This document shows, piece by piece, positions 37,139-46,374 of a stretch of DNA of 64,000 bases (positions are counted from its first letter, which is position 1; every line of letters starts with the position of its first letter). Origin of the DNA: Paenibacillus azoreducens (GTDB taxonomy: Bacteria > Bacillota > Bacilli > Paenibacillales > Paenibacillaceae). The stretch is from positions 6,948,001 to 7,012,000 of the forward strand of contig NZ_AP025343.1 of assembly GCF_021654775.1 (NCBI RefSeq). Reading direction: 5' to 3'. A program made the position numbers and the translations under genes. The notes beneath the pieces are model-generated. The model saw nothing but the letters and a program-made list of their open reading frames with translations. It did not search any database and was not told where the DNA came from.

Positions 37139-38668
37139 TTATTGATTGCGGATCATATAATCAAATGCGCCCAACGCTGCGGTAGCGCCGGACCCCATCG
37201 AAATAATAATCTGCTTGTAAGGAGAATTCGTGCAATCGCCTGCGGCAAATACGCCAGGGATGCTGGTTGCGCCATGACTGTCTACCACGATCTCACCCAT
37301 GCGTGTGCGTTCAAGCGTGTCAGCCAACCAGTCCGTATTCGGAACGAGACCGATTTGAACAAAAACGCCTTGAAGATCGATATGCTTCGTTTCACCGCTC
37401 TCGCGCTCAATGTAAGTAACACCGTCAACTTTGTTGGTTCCGGTAATTTCTTTCACTTGAGCGTTTTTGATTACAGTGGTGTTAGGCAAGCTGTTCAGAC
37501 GGTCCTGCAGCACAGAATCAGCCTTTAATTCCGGCATAAATTCAAGAACTGTGACATGTTCCGCGACTCCTGCGAGGTCAATGGCTGCCTCGATACCGGA
37601 GTTGCCGCCGCCAACAACCGCAACGTGTTTTCCAGCGAACAATGGACCGTCGCAATGCGGGCAGTAAGCCACACCTTTGTTCTTGAATTCGGCTTCGCCA
37701 GGCACGCCCAGGTTGCGCCAGCGGGCACCGGTGGAAATGATCACAGTCTTACTCTTCAGAACCGCGCCATTTTCCAATTCAACTTCAACGAGATCTTTCT
37801 TCTCCAGGCGTTTCGCGCGCTGTGCCTTCATAATTTCAATGCCATATTCCTTGGTATGCTCTTCAAGGCTTGCAGCGAGCTTGGGCCCTTCTGTGTATTT
37901 CACGCTGATAAAGTTCTCGATCCCCAGCGTATCGTTAACCTGTCCGCCAAAACGGTCGGCAACAATACCCGTGCGAATACCTTTGCGCGCCGCATAAATC
38001 GCCGCACTTGCACCAGCTGGCCCGCCTCCGACAACCAATACGTCGTATGGTTCTTTATTCTCGAACTCGGATGTGTCCGAGGTGCCAAGCTTGGCAAGAA
38101 TATCGTCGATGGTCATCCGGCCGCTTTCAAAGAATTCGGCATTAAGGTAAACTGACGGTACGGCCATAATGTCTTTGCTTTCGACTTCGGACTTGAAAGC
38201 AGCACCATCAATCATCGTATGGGTAATGCCGGGATTAAGAATACTCATCAAGTTCAGCGCCTGCACAACATCAGGACAGTTGTGGCAGGTTAAGCTGACA
38301 TAGGTTTCAAAGTGATATTCGCCTTTAATGCTCTTAATCCGATCAATGACGCTTTGTTCAACCTTTGGAGGTCTTCCGCTGACTTGAAGCAAAGCCAAAA
38401 CGAGCGAAGTGAATTCATGTCCTAATGGAACCCCAGCAAATGTTACGCCAGTGTCTTCACCAACACGGTTTACGCTAAAACTAGGAGTTCTAGGCAATTG
38501 TGTTTGTTCAACAGCAATTTTATCTGACATGCTGGACAGTTCGTTCACTAAATCCAGCATGTCATTAGATACCGAATCGGTTCCGGCACTGACTTTCAGC
38601 AGAACATCGCCTTCCATAAGCTGAAGATATTGCTCCAGTTGTTGTTTTATGTCTGCATCCAGTTTCAT
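37139..38668 (-). CDS. ahpF: Alkyl hydroperoxide reductase subunit F
   Basis: 509 residues. This NADH-dependent flavoprotein reduces AhpC. The N-terminal double thioredoxin-like domain carries C128-H-N-C131. The FAD motif VVGGGPAGASAAIYAARKG is at about 212-230, the thioredoxin-reductase-like active site C336-P-H-C339 follows, and the NADH motif VVGGGNSGIEAAIDLAG is near 350. The C-terminal FAD segment FAAGDCTNSPYKQ is present. It lies 12 bases downstream of ahpC in the same operon. All redox cysteines are in place. Confidence 0.97.
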   Translation of the reverse strand: MKLDADIKQQLEQYLQLMEGDVLLKVSAGTDSVSNDMLDLVNELSSMSDKIAVEQTQLPRTPSFSVNRVGEDTGVTFAGVPLGHEFTSLVLALLQVSGRPPKVEQSVIDRIKSIKGEYHFETYVSLTCHNCPDVVQALNLMSILNPGITHTMIDGAAFKSEVESKDIMAVPSVYLNAEFFESGRMTIDDILAKLGTSDTSEFENKEPYDVLVVGGGPAGASAAIYAARKGIRTGIVADRFGGQVNDTLGIENFISVKYTEGPKLAASLEEHTKEYGIEIMKAQRAKRLEKKDLVEVELENGAVLKSKTVIISTGARWRNLGVPGEAEFKNKGVAYCPHCDGPLFAGKHVAVVGGGNSGIEAAIDLAGVAEHVTVLEFMPELKADSVLQDRLNSLPNTTVIKNAQVKEITGTNKVDGVTYIERESGETKHIDLQGVFVQIGLVPNTDWLADTLERTRMGEIVVDSHGATSIPGVFAAGDCTNSPYKQIIISMGSGATAALGAFDYMIRNQ

Positions 38669-38680
38669 GGCTTTGTCTCC

Positions 38681-39244
38681 TTAAATCTTGCCTACAAGAT
38701 CAAGGCTTGGCTTCAATGTTTCGCCGCCTTCTTTCCATTTCGCAGGGCATACTTCGCCTGGATGTTTGCGAACATATTGAGCCGCTTTGATCTTGTCGAT
38801 CAGAATGCTTGCGTCGCGTCCGATGCCGCCGGCATTGATTTCAACGGCTTGAATGACTCCGTCCGGATCGATGATAAAGGTACCGCGGTCTGCAACGCCT
38901 TCTTCTTCAATCAGTACGTCGAAGTTGCGGGAAATCGTATGGGAAGGATCGCCAATCATAATGTAAGTAACTTTGCCGATGGCTTCGGAGCTATCATGCC
39001 AAGCTTTGTGTACAAAGTGAGTATCCGTAGATACGGAATATACTTCAACGCCAAGATCTTTCAATGCTGCATATTGTTCTTGCAGATCTTCAAGCTCGGT
39101 AGGGCATACAAATGTAAAGTCTGCCGGATAAAAGCAAACTACACTCCATTGGCCTTTGAAGTTTTCCTCGCTTACGTTAATAAATTCGCCGTTATGATAA
39201 GCTTGTGCTTGAAACGGTAGTACTTCTTTTCCAATCAATGACAT
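38681..39244 (-). CDS. ahpC: Alkyl hydroperoxide reductase subunit C (peroxiredoxin)
   Basis: 187 residues, typical 2-Cys peroxiredoxin of the AhpC subgroup. The peroxidatic C47 is in [10 protein letters not shown] and the resolving C166 in GEVCPAKW. It reduces hydrogen peroxide, organic hydroperoxides and peroxynitrite with electrons from AhpF. The length matches B. subtilis AhpC (187). A Fur/PerR-like operator lies about 100 bases upstream. Confidence 0.97.
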   Translation of the reverse strand: MSLIGKEVLPFQAQAYHNGEFINVSEENFKGQWSVVCFYPADFTFVCPTELEDLQEQYAALKDLGVEVYSVSTDTHFVHKAWHDSSEAIGKVTYIMIGDPSHTISRNFDVLIEEEGVADRGTFIIDPDGVIQAVEINAGGIGRDASILIDKIKAAQYVRKHPGEVCPAKWKEGGETLKPSLDLVGKI

Positions 39245-39330
39245 GGTATTCGTACCTCCCAGATATTTTGGTTTATAATATAGAAGTTGGACAGCGGATT
39301 ACACTGTCTTAACTAGATGCACTAGTTATT

Positions 39331-39361
39331 TATATTTATTATTATATACTAATCATTCTCA
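39331..39361. promoter_or_regulatory. Candidate PerR/Fur-type operator upstream of ahpC
   Basis: Read on the minus strand, TGAGAATGATTAGTA (39347-39361) matches the Fur/PerR 7-1-7 consensus TGATAATnATTATCA at 11 of 14 defined positions. The adjoining ATAATAATAAATATA resembles the PerR box. ahpCF is a known PerR target in Bacillus; here this is inference. Confidence 0.5.
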
Positions 39362-39605
39362 ATGTCAAACTTGTTCACCAACTCTTCAATATTCTTCTTT
39401 ATAGGCGCCATCCCCCCTCTTCATTAGTTATGGTAAAACTTCTCAGCCTCTTCGACTATGTATTTCAACACAATTTGTGCAGTTTCCTTCCATAATTTGA
39501 AGTGTCTTTGAATTGTAGAATCTTCTTAATTGCTCGTACGGAGCTTGCCGTCGTTCGTCCCTGTTTCTTCTGACCCTGCCCGAGCGTCCCCTGGCTGATC
39601 TGAAT

Positions 39606-39797
39606 GCACCTAACGAAACTAGGGAGCGTTAAAAGCGCAAAAACAATGCCGATTTAAATTTAACGAAACTACAAATCGTTATTTACACAGAATTCAGCCA
39701 AATGAACCTCTATTGGGCTAAATAGCGTTTCCCGGTTTCATTAGAAATATTCAATGCTCATTTTTGCCCGAATACGATTGTGGGTTTCGTTAGATAA
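39606..39797. repeat. TAACGAAAC palindromic intergenic repeat, locus C
   Basis: Forward units at 39610 (TAACGAAACTAGGGAGCGTT) and 39660 (TAACGAAACTACAAATCGTT); inverted units end at 39745 (CCGGTTTCATTAG) and 39795 (GGGTTTCGTTAG). Two forward and two inverted units spaced about 50 bases apart give the same architecture as locus A. Confidence 0.85.
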
Positions 39798-39947
39798 CGC
39801 TGTCGTATTCAAACCGGGGTTTCACCAAGCACAGTAACGTTCGGAAAATCACCCCACCCAGCCTGAAGGGAACACTCCTGGGACATCAAAAAAATACTGC
39901 TGCTTTCTCGACAGCCTGGATTACGTCCACTTTTGCTATTAAAACAT

Positions 39948-39975
39948 GGGGGAGCTGCCTTAACGACAACTCCCC
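39948..39975 (-). terminator. Weak hairpin after pnkp
   Basis: GGGGGAG / CTCCCC with a 15-base loop lies 43 bases after the pnkp stop, followed on the minus strand by CATGTTTTAA. It is a possible terminator of the hen1-pnkp operon. Confidence 0.4.
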
Positions 39976-40017
39976 TGAATCTCACAAGTATATTGAGCTG
40001 CTGATAGAAAGCCAAGG

Positions 40018-42603
40018 CTACAACCGCGGATCTATCTCCTGCTCCTGAGCAACCTCAAACAGCAGATTGGCCGCGACTTCCTGATAAGCTTCATGTTCAG
40101 GCGCAATTTCATCATGTTTAATGCCAAGCATCCGGACGCCAAACTGGTATTCATTCAGCGAGGTCCGCAGCTTGCGCGTAATGCTTTTTTGCTTCATCAG
40201 CTTCCGGTATTTATGCGGGAATTTGTAATCATAACCGTAGATAATGGACAGGTAGTCCGGGTTGCGCACCTTCATGTACGGCACCGTCCGGCCGTCCCAA
40301 AGCTCGGGTTTGATTACGACGCCCTCCATATGATTCTCCATCGTCAGCTTCGCGAAAAATTGTTCTGCTTCCCCATAACTTTCCGGATCGGACAAATCAA
40401 GTTTGACGGACTCATCCTCAGACAGGAAATCATACATTTCGGAGGTCTTCCACTGCGGAATCTGCTCCTCGCCGCCGTTAAGCACGATTTTCAAAACCGC
40501 AAAAGGTTTATATTCCATGCTCCCCGCTTCCGCATACAGCTCAAGCTGCTTTTTATAAGTCTCATAAGCCTGGACATGCTCAGCCAGCGGTACATAGGTT
40601 TCTTGGATATCGTGAAGATACTTGTAATTTTGATAGACGCTGGAACCGTATTTTTCGCTGAGGACGCTTTTGGTCATACGGTATTGATCCTGTTCGAATC
40701 CGCTCGCCTGATATTCCCCGGTCAATGTCTGCAATGCAGATTCAAAACCGTTCTGCCGCAAAAACGCAAGCTCCGTCTCGAGCGCCTTCTCGATTGGCTT
40801 GAACTGACGCTGAATTAAACCTTCCCCAAGCGCATTCCACGGCATCAGCTCCCCGTCCAGCATCAGCATGCGGATATCCTGCTGCTCCATGTACGCGCTG
40901 AACTTGGCCAACAGCTTTTCATATACTTCCGTTAAATCCACCTGATTCACTTTATAGCCATTGCGGCTCACGGCAAAACATTGATCCAGCTCTCTGTGCA
41001 GATAAATATTGCAACGCGATCCCATATATTTCGGCTGCAGAACCACCTGATGAACGCCTTGCGCCTTAAAATAGTCTAGCCCCCGCTTCAGCGATTCCAG
41101 TTCATTCGCATCCGGGTCCTTATCCGCCGGGGACATGGTCCCGGAAATGAAATTGATCTTATGCCGGGAACAATAACGCAGCCGCCGGATGTCTTCCTCG
41201 CCCAGATCCTGCACCGAAACCTTCCGATTTTCCTTGAACAATACCGGCAGCTCCTCGCTCAAAACGGCATTGCGCGATTTATGCGACTTCATGAACGGTT
41301 TAAACGTGATCATAACAGACGTTAAACCATTGCCGTGCACCGCTCCGGTATCGAGATGGATTTTGTTGGCAATTCGGAAAGGGCGCCCTGCCGCTACATG
41401 TCCAAAGACATGAAACGGATAGTTCCTTACCGCCTCTTCCTGCAGGAAAACCAGCTGCTCTTCCAGCGGCGCTTCCCGATCGATTCTGAAATTGCGCTGG
41501 TGGCGGGCGGACTGGGTATCCAGCTTGCCGATATATTTGTTTTTGCAAGGTGCATGCGTTACATAATAAGATGGACCTTCCGTCCCCACATAGCGGTAAA
41601 ACGGCTTCGCTTTCGCTGCCAAATGATTGAATTTTCGCAACAGCTCCGCATCCTTCGCAAGGATCTCCGCAGAGTCAAAATACGTGCGAAGAAGCTCCTG
41701 ATCCACGCCGCTGATCTCGCCTTGCAGATACTTATAGACGAAATTCTCATGATTCCCCAGCACGAATAAGAAATGCTCCTGATTGTCATACAGAAATTCG
41801 ATAATTTCTCGCGTCTGCTTCCCCTTATCGATCCAGTCCCCGGCCAAAATGATCTTCGTATCCCGCAGCTTCTCTCCCGCAACCAATTTATCTGACTCCA
41901 TTCGATAGCCGTGGCTCTGCAGCAGGCCCTTCAGCTCATCCACGCATTCATGGACGTCCCCTACGATAATGTACTGCCGATCCTGTGGGAGAACCGTCTC
42001 CCGGTAAGCATCCAAATCCTCAATCACAACGCAGTACTCGGGATTTCTTTCCCCTTCATTAGGCAAGTAAAAATCTTTCGCGCGAATCTTATGAATTTTC
42101 TCGTATCCTTCCCGGGGCAGAGCGCCGAGCACTTCTTTTTTCAGACGGTTGATATGGTTCGTAATGAGCCGTTTGGAGCGCTCCGAGGCGTAATAATCTT
42201 CTCTTTTCCGGTAATCGAACACGATGACTTCGAGGTTATAGTGATTTTGCCGCGCAATATCCCGTACCTTTTCCCGAAAATCCTCCGCCAACCCGGTCGT
42301 GTCCACCACCACAAACTCCGCATTCACGGGAAATGAAGTGACCATTTTCAATTTTTCGAATAAGAGACGGAAAGCCTGCTCGCTTGCCTCCAGCATCACC
42401 TGATCGTATTTATCGTAATCATATCCGAGCACTTCCTGGCGGATCTGGTCCGACGACAAATATTGAATGTTCGCTTTTAGCTTGGTCTGGGCATCCTCTA
42501 ATCGCAGTCCCGGCATCAATACTTCCTTGGCAAACGTCGTTTTGCCGCATTCCGTGGAACCGACGAGCATGAAGATGGTATGCATTTTTGTGCGGATTTC
42601 CAT
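40018..42603 (-). CDS. pnkp: Polynucleotide kinase-phosphatase with ligase domain (RNA repair)
   Basis: 861 residues, three catalytic modules in the order of bacterial Pnkp. The 5'-kinase (about 1-175) has P-loop GSTECGKTT (K21). The calcineurin-like 2',3'-phosphatase (about 205-430) has GDVHE (215-219), GDWIDKG (255-261), GNHE (283-286) and FGH near 400. The adenylyltransferase-type ligase (about 480-861) has nucleotidyl-Lys K525 in QPKYMGSR, LDGELMPW and EGVVIKP. Known partners need Hen1 to activate the ligase half. The enzyme heals and seals tRNA-like breaks left by ribotoxins. The start is 4 bases after hen1, with AAGGGGGG upstream. Length is close to that of the Clostridium enzyme (about 870). 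Confidence 0.93.
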   Translation of the reverse strand: MEIRTKMHTIFMLVGSTECGKTTFAKEVLMPGLRLEDAQTKLKANIQYLSSDQIRQEVLGYDYDKYDQVMLEASEQAFRLLFEKLKMVTSFPVNAEFVVVDTTGLAEDFREKVRDIARQNHYNLEVIVFDYRKREDYYASERSKRLITNHINRLKKEVLGALPREGYEKIHKIRAKDFYLPNEGERNPEYCVVIEDLDAYRETVLPQDRQYIIVGDVHECVDELKGLLQSHGYRMESDKLVAGEKLRDTKIILAGDWIDKGKQTREIIEFLYDNQEHFLFVLGNHENFVYKYLQGEISGVDQELLRTYFDSAEILAKDAELLRKFNHLAAKAKPFYRYVGTEGPSYYVTHAPCKNKYIGKLDTQSARHQRNFRIDREAPLEEQLVFLQEEAVRNYPFHVFGHVAAGRPFRIANKIHLDTGAVHGNGLTSVMITFKPFMKSHKSRNAVLSEELPVLFKENRKVSVQDLGEEDIRRLRYCSRHKINFISGTMSPADKDPDANELESLKRGLDYFKAQGVHQVVLQPKYMGSRCNIYLHRELDQCFAVSRNGYKVNQVDLTEVYEKLLAKFSAYMEQQDIRMLMLDGELMPWNALGEGLIQRQFKPIEKALETELAFLRQNGFESALQTLTGEYQASGFEQDQYRMTKSVLSEKYGSSVYQNYKYLHDIQETYVPLAEHVQAYETYKKQLELYAEAGSMEYKPFAVLKIVLNGGEEQIPQWKTSEMYDFLSEDESVKLDLSDPESYGEAEQFFAKLTMENHMEGVVIKPELWDGRTVPYMKVRNPDYLSIIYGYDYKFPHKYRKLMKQKSITRKLRTSLNEYQFGVRMLGIKHDEIAPEHEAYQEVAANLLFEVAQEQEIDPRL

Positions 42604-42607
42604 GGGT

Positions 42608-43873
42608 CTAAGCCCCCCTTCTTTTCAAAATAACGCCTTGCGTCGTCTGGATCTGGTCGACTCCATCCCCGATCGTCACAAACTCGTAATGCAGTCCTAA
42701 TTCCCGAATGACCTCCAGCATCCACTGCCGAAAATCTTCCTGGCCCATCTCCCATTTGTGATCGTCGTGACGGAAGCCCTCTATTTCGTAGAATCGGTTA
42801 AAATCCGCATTCGGGGTCGTGATGATCAAATGTTCAAAATCAACCTCAGAAGCGATCTGCCGTATCAGCCCCGCTGCTTCCTCTAACCCCATATGTTCAA
42901 CCACTTCGGTCAAAATGACATCCACCCGTTCGCCATTGTATTCCGCAAGGAAAAGATCAAGGGACCGGTAGGCCGCGATATTATCGATTTGTCTGGCATC
43001 CGCTTTGCGGACCATTTTGCCCAGAACCTCTTCATTGATATCAACGGCGTAATAGATGCCGTCAATCTTGCCGGCAAATGAGAGCGCGTAAAATCCTTCG
43101 CCGCAACCGACATCAAGAATCGCTTTGTCAAAAGGCAGTACGCTGCCGATGTAATTTCTGCGCTGCAGCGCAGTCCCTCCATACGCAAACCGGATTTCGT
43201 AGCGGTTCGTTGCCTCAAGCTCCGCTTTATATTTGTTGTACCGCATCTTGGAAGAGAGGAAATTGCGCATAAACAAGCTGCGGATGTAAAACGGCGCGTC
43301 GATGACGTTGATGCTCTTGATGTATTTATCCAAAACGCTGTCGGAAATATCGATATATTCGTTGCCGAACATGGACAAAAACAGGCATAATACGCTCACG
43401 ACATGCAGGAGTTGGTATAGGCTTTTACGCGTCGTGACAGTCAATGAGTAGCTCTTATGCGCCAGATGAACGACTTCAAATGAGAAATCTTTGAAATGCT
43501 TTTCGAAAAATTCGATGTACCTGATGAGTTCAATATGGATCATGCCGATATAAAAAGTGTGCTCATATCCTTCCACATCGCGCTCGTCATGCGTTTTAAG
43601 CGGCGAGGAGAAGAATTCCCCGATCGCATTCAGCGGAAATAAAGGCGTGTTGTACCGCGACACGTTTAAATATTCAAAGTTTTCCTGCTCATGCTGTTTA
43701 TATGAAATTTCATTGTCCGCATCCTTAAAATAGACGTTGAATGTCTGCTCATCCGTGTACCATCCATACGCCATTCCTTTTCGGATGCTTCGTAAAATCA
43801 TGCCGGAATTCGGGTTCTTTTTAATCAGAAACGAAAAATTCGGATTCGTGGACTTCAATTGAACGATTGCCAT
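42608..43873 (-). CDS. hen1: 3'-terminal RNA ribose 2'-O-methyltransferase Hen1
   Basis: 421 residues. The N-terminal half (about 1-215) corresponds to the bacterial Hen1 region that activates Pnkp ligase. The C-terminal methyltransferase has the SAM motif DVGCGEG (254-260) and the Hen1-specific metal set E323, E326, H327 in EVVEH plus H372 in HDDHKWE. It methylates the 2'-OH at the 3' end of a broken RNA before ligation, which protects the repaired site from renewed cleavage. I chose the ATG at 43873, spaced 8-9 bases from AAGGAG; the frame also contains an ATG at 43897. It is the first gene of the hen1-pnkp operon. Confidence 0.93.
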   Translation of the reverse strand: MAIVQLKSTNPNFSFLIKKNPNSGMILRSIRKGMAYGWYTDEQTFNVYFKDADNEISYKQHEQENFEYLNVSRYNTPLFPLNAIGEFFSSPLKTHDERDVEGYEHTFYIGMIHIELIRYIEFFEKHFKDFSFEVVHLAHKSYSLTVTTRKSLYQLLHVVSVLCLFLSMFGNEYIDISDSVLDKYIKSINVIDAPFYIRSLFMRNFLSSKMRYNKYKAELEATNRYEIRFAYGGTALQRRNYIGSVLPFDKAILDVGCGEGFYALSFAGKIDGIYYAVDINEEVLGKMVRKADARQIDNIAAYRSLDLFLAEYNGERVDVILTEVVEHMGLEEAAGLIRQIASEVDFEHLIITTPNADFNRFYEIEGFRHDDHKWEMGQEDFRQWMLEVIRELGLHYEFVTIGDGVDQIQTTQGVILKRRGA

Positions 43874-44180
43874 CACGTTACTCTCCTTGCTCATCATTTT
43901 TCACATGTTTAGGTCATACGGATTTATGGATTTCAGTCACCGGTTCTTACCAGATGGTTTACCTGCCCAAGTCCGTTATCGCCTTGCTGTTGGTGTTATT
44001 ATCATCGCTCATTTCCATTCCCGCGAACATGGCGTAAGTATTACAACCCGGAAATAACTTCCTTTAAGTTTTAACAGAATATATGTCTGTTTGTGCTTTT
44101 TAGGAAAAACCGAACATTTTACCCATCCGCCTCCCCTGTTACAATAGAAAGAACATGATATGGAAGAAGGAGAATAACAG
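43874..44180. other. Divergent intergenic region between hen1 and WYL genes
   Basis: 307 bp with no gene. A -10-like TACAAT lies at 44140-44145, 35 bases before the WYL start codon; no good -35 was found for it. It must hold the promoters of both directions and probably the WYL binding site. I saw no clear long dyad. Confidence 0.5.
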
Positions 44181-45488
44181 ATGGCCAAGGAGAGCTTCGA
44201 TAAGGAGATACAGTTTCTGCGCATGCTGGTGCTGACAAGCGGGGCCTATAACAGGCAGCAGTTTGCGAAACGGCTGGGGATTTCCGTGAACACATTCGAT
44301 AAAACGATCCGCCGCCTCAAAGAAATCGTCCAAGCGACATATCAACAGCTGCCGGAAGAAGAGGGCAAGGAATTTACCGAAGGCTTCCGTTACAATTACT
44401 ATGATTCAGCTGATCCGATGCTGCTCTTCCTGTTCCGCGCCAAGTCCCTGAAGGAGTCCGAAAGCCAGCGGCTTTCCCTGCTTCTCGGTGCCTTGAACGC
44501 GCAGTCCCTGACCGTGCTCGAGCTGCTGGATTGCTGCATGAACGCACTTCCCGCCAATCTCCCTTTGCCGGATGAAAAAACGATTCGCAAAGACCTGAAA
44601 TACCTTGAACAGGTTGGCGTCATTCAAAAAGATGGCGGCAGCCGCCCCTTCAAATATGCCATTCGAAATGAACTTCTACGAGAAATGACAGAAGACGAAC
44701 TGCTTGATTTGTATGATTTTGTGGACGTGATGGCTAACACGCAAATTCCGTCCGTACAGGGCTACCTGCTGCGGGATGGGCTGAAAAAACAGTTGATCCG
44801 CAGCCATTCGGAAAAACATGCGGTCGAACCCTTTTTATATAAATATCACTTTCACTCCAGAATTCTAGATGAAGCCCACTTGTTCACCATTCTGGACGCC
44901 ATACGCAAACACCGTAGAGTCCGGTTCCTGTATTTCTCGCCCAAAGCGAAAAAGAGTTATGCCTCCCAAAATACCAATCCTTTGTTCGAACGGGAAACGG
45001 AAGGAAAATCGGAGAAAATACTGCCGCTTAAAGTCGTCTACGATCATCAGTACGGCCGCTGGTATCTGCTTGCTCACGGACGGGAAGGGATTCGAAAGTA
45101 CCGGATGGAAGGCATTACGCAGTTCGAAGAGGATGAAGCGGTTGATTCCGCATGGTTCGCGAAAAAGCAGCAGGAACTTCAAGAAAAGCTCCGTTTCAGT
45201 TGGCTGATCGATACAGGGGCTCCGGTCACCGTCCGCGCCAAGTTCTATAACCCCGGTCAAAATCCGAATTTCGTCAAAGAACGGGTGCTGCTGCAGGGGC
45301 AATGGGGACAAATTGTGGAGGACGACGACGAGTCCTTCACCTACGAGATTACCGTGAACGGAACGACAGAAATCAAACCGTGGCTGCGGAGCTTTGGTTC
45401 CAGCTGCGAGGTCCTCGAGCCGACCCGGCTGCGCCGCGAAATGATCGCGGAATGGAAGGAGATTCGCGCCTATTATGAATCTGTTTGA
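44181..45488 (+). CDS. WYL-domain regulator 1 of the RNA-repair locus
   Basis: 435 residues. N-terminal winged-helix segment (RMLVLTSGAYNRQQFAKRLGISVNTFDKTIRRLKE, about 13-50). A second helical part at about 85-165 is also HTH-like (LPDEKTIRKDLKYLEQVGVI). WYL domain about 230-335 with the name motif W294-Y295-L296 (YGRWYLLAHG), and a C-terminal extension (WCX-like, about 350-430). WYL proteins sense nucleic acids or nucleotides and regulate defence, DNA-damage and RNA-repair genes. It is divergent from hen1-pnkp and overlaps the next gene by 14 bases, so the two WYL proteins are probably made together. AAGGAG precedes the ATG. Confidence 0.9.
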   Translation: MAKESFDKEIQFLRMLVLTSGAYNRQQFAKRLGISVNTFDKTIRRLKEIVQATYQQLPEEEGKEFTEGFRYNYYDSADPMLLFLFRAKSLKESESQRLSLLLGALNAQSLTVLELLDCCMNALPANLPLPDEKTIRKDLKYLEQVGVIQKDGGSRPFKYAIRNELLREMTEDELLDLYDFVDVMANTQIPSVQGYLLRDGLKKQLIRSHSEKHAVEPFLYKYHFHSRILDEAHLFTILDAIRKHRRVRFLYFSPKAKKSYASQNTNPLFERETEGKSEKILPLKVVYDHQYGRWYLLAHGREGIRKYRMEGITQFEEDEAVDSAWFAKKQQELQEKLRFSWLIDTGAPVTVRAKFYNPGQNPNFVKERVLLQGQWGQIVEDDDESFTYEITVNGTTEIKPWLRSFGSSCEVLEPTRLRREMIAEWKEIRAYYESV

Positions 45489-46293
45489 GAAAATTTTTAA
45501 TTACCAAATCATCTCGCGGCTGGACGGCTCCGGCACCTTCATGGTCACCGCCCATGAACGCGCATGGCTTGCAGCAATGCTGCAGCATCCGGCCGCATCG
45601 GGCGCATTTACGCCTAAGACGCTGATAAAACTGCGGTCACTATTGGAACAGGATGAACCATTGGATACAAGTTCACATCTGATCGAAAAGGCGCGCAGCA
45701 GGGAAAAGCAGGTGTATCATCCTCTGCTGCGCCCGCTGCGCCGCCTCATCATGAACCGGAGCGGAATCCGGATCACCCACTGCCTCAAAAACGGCAAGAT
45801 TTACTCCAACCAATTAGCCGTTCCTTATCGGCTGGAATATTCCATGGTGAAACGTGAGTGGTACCTGCTCTGGCATCATATCCGCAATCATGCATTCATG
45901 AGCACGAAACTGGACAAAATCATCTCCGTCACCGAAACTGATCTGCCCCTGGAAAGGGTGAACGACATTTTTGAACGGATCAGCCAAACCCTAGAAGGCC
46001 GCAAAACCGAGGTCCTAATTGAGATCATTCCACAATATAACGAGGAGCTGTCGCGGATTCTTTATGCGCTCTCCTGCTTCGAAAAAGAGGTGCAATACGA
46101 TGCGCAGCAGGATTCTTATACGGTAAAAGTTTGCCTGCTTGGAGAAGAGCAGGAATTCCTGCTTTCCAAGCTGCGATTTCTAGGAAAACGGGTGAAGGTG
46201 CTTGAGGGGCATTACGTGAAAAAACGGATGTTTGAGGCATCTACGAAGGCGTTGGAGCGGTACGGGGCGTTGGATACGGTGAAGGAAGACTGA
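45475..46293 (+). CDS. WYL-domain regulator 2 of the RNA-repair locus
   Basis: 272 residues, shorter than its neighbour. It has an N-terminal helical part (1-85) without an obvious canonical HTH, a WYL domain (about 88-170) with W129-Y130-L131 (KREWYLLWHH), and a C-terminal WCX-like part. Its start lies inside the end of WYL regulator 1 (14-base overlap), so it is translationally coupled. A pair of WYL proteins recalls PafB/PafC-type heterodimers. It is followed by a bidirectional terminator. Confidence 0.85.
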   Translation: MNLFEKIFNYQIISRLDGSGTFMVTAHERAWLAAMLQHPAASGAFTPKTLIKLRSLLEQDEPLDTSSHLIEKARSREKQVYHPLLRPLRRLIMNRSGIRITHCLKNGKIYSNQLAVPYRLEYSMVKREWYLLWHHIRNHAFMSTKLDKIISVTETDLPLERVNDIFERISQTLEGRKTEVLIEIIPQYNEELSRILYALSCFEKEVQYDAQQDSYTVKVCLLGEEQEFLLSKLRFLGKRVKVLEGHYVKKRMFEASTKALERYGALDTVKED

Positions 46294-46314
46294 AAAGAAG
46301 GAAGGCGGCAGTGC

Positions 46315-46363
46315 AAAAAGGCAAGTTCATACCGCGGCATGGGCGGATCGAACTTGCCTTTTT
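46315..46363. terminator. Bidirectional terminator between WYL and alcohol dehydrogenase genes
   Basis: A 14-bp perfect stem, AAAAAGGCAAGTTC (46315-46328) / GAACTTGCCTTTTT (46350-46363), carries its own T-runs on both strands. Confidence 0.92.
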
Positions 46364-46374
46364 CGTATTGAGCC

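Noticed and set aside
39809..40015. 68-codon minus-strand open frame after pnkp
   Set aside because: It overlaps a repeat and the terminator-like hairpin and has no ribosome site or recognisable product.
40018..43873. T4-type anticodon-nuclease restriction locus (Prr)
   Set aside because: No PrrC-like nuclease or type I restriction genes are present; the motifs are those of Pnkp and Hen1 only.
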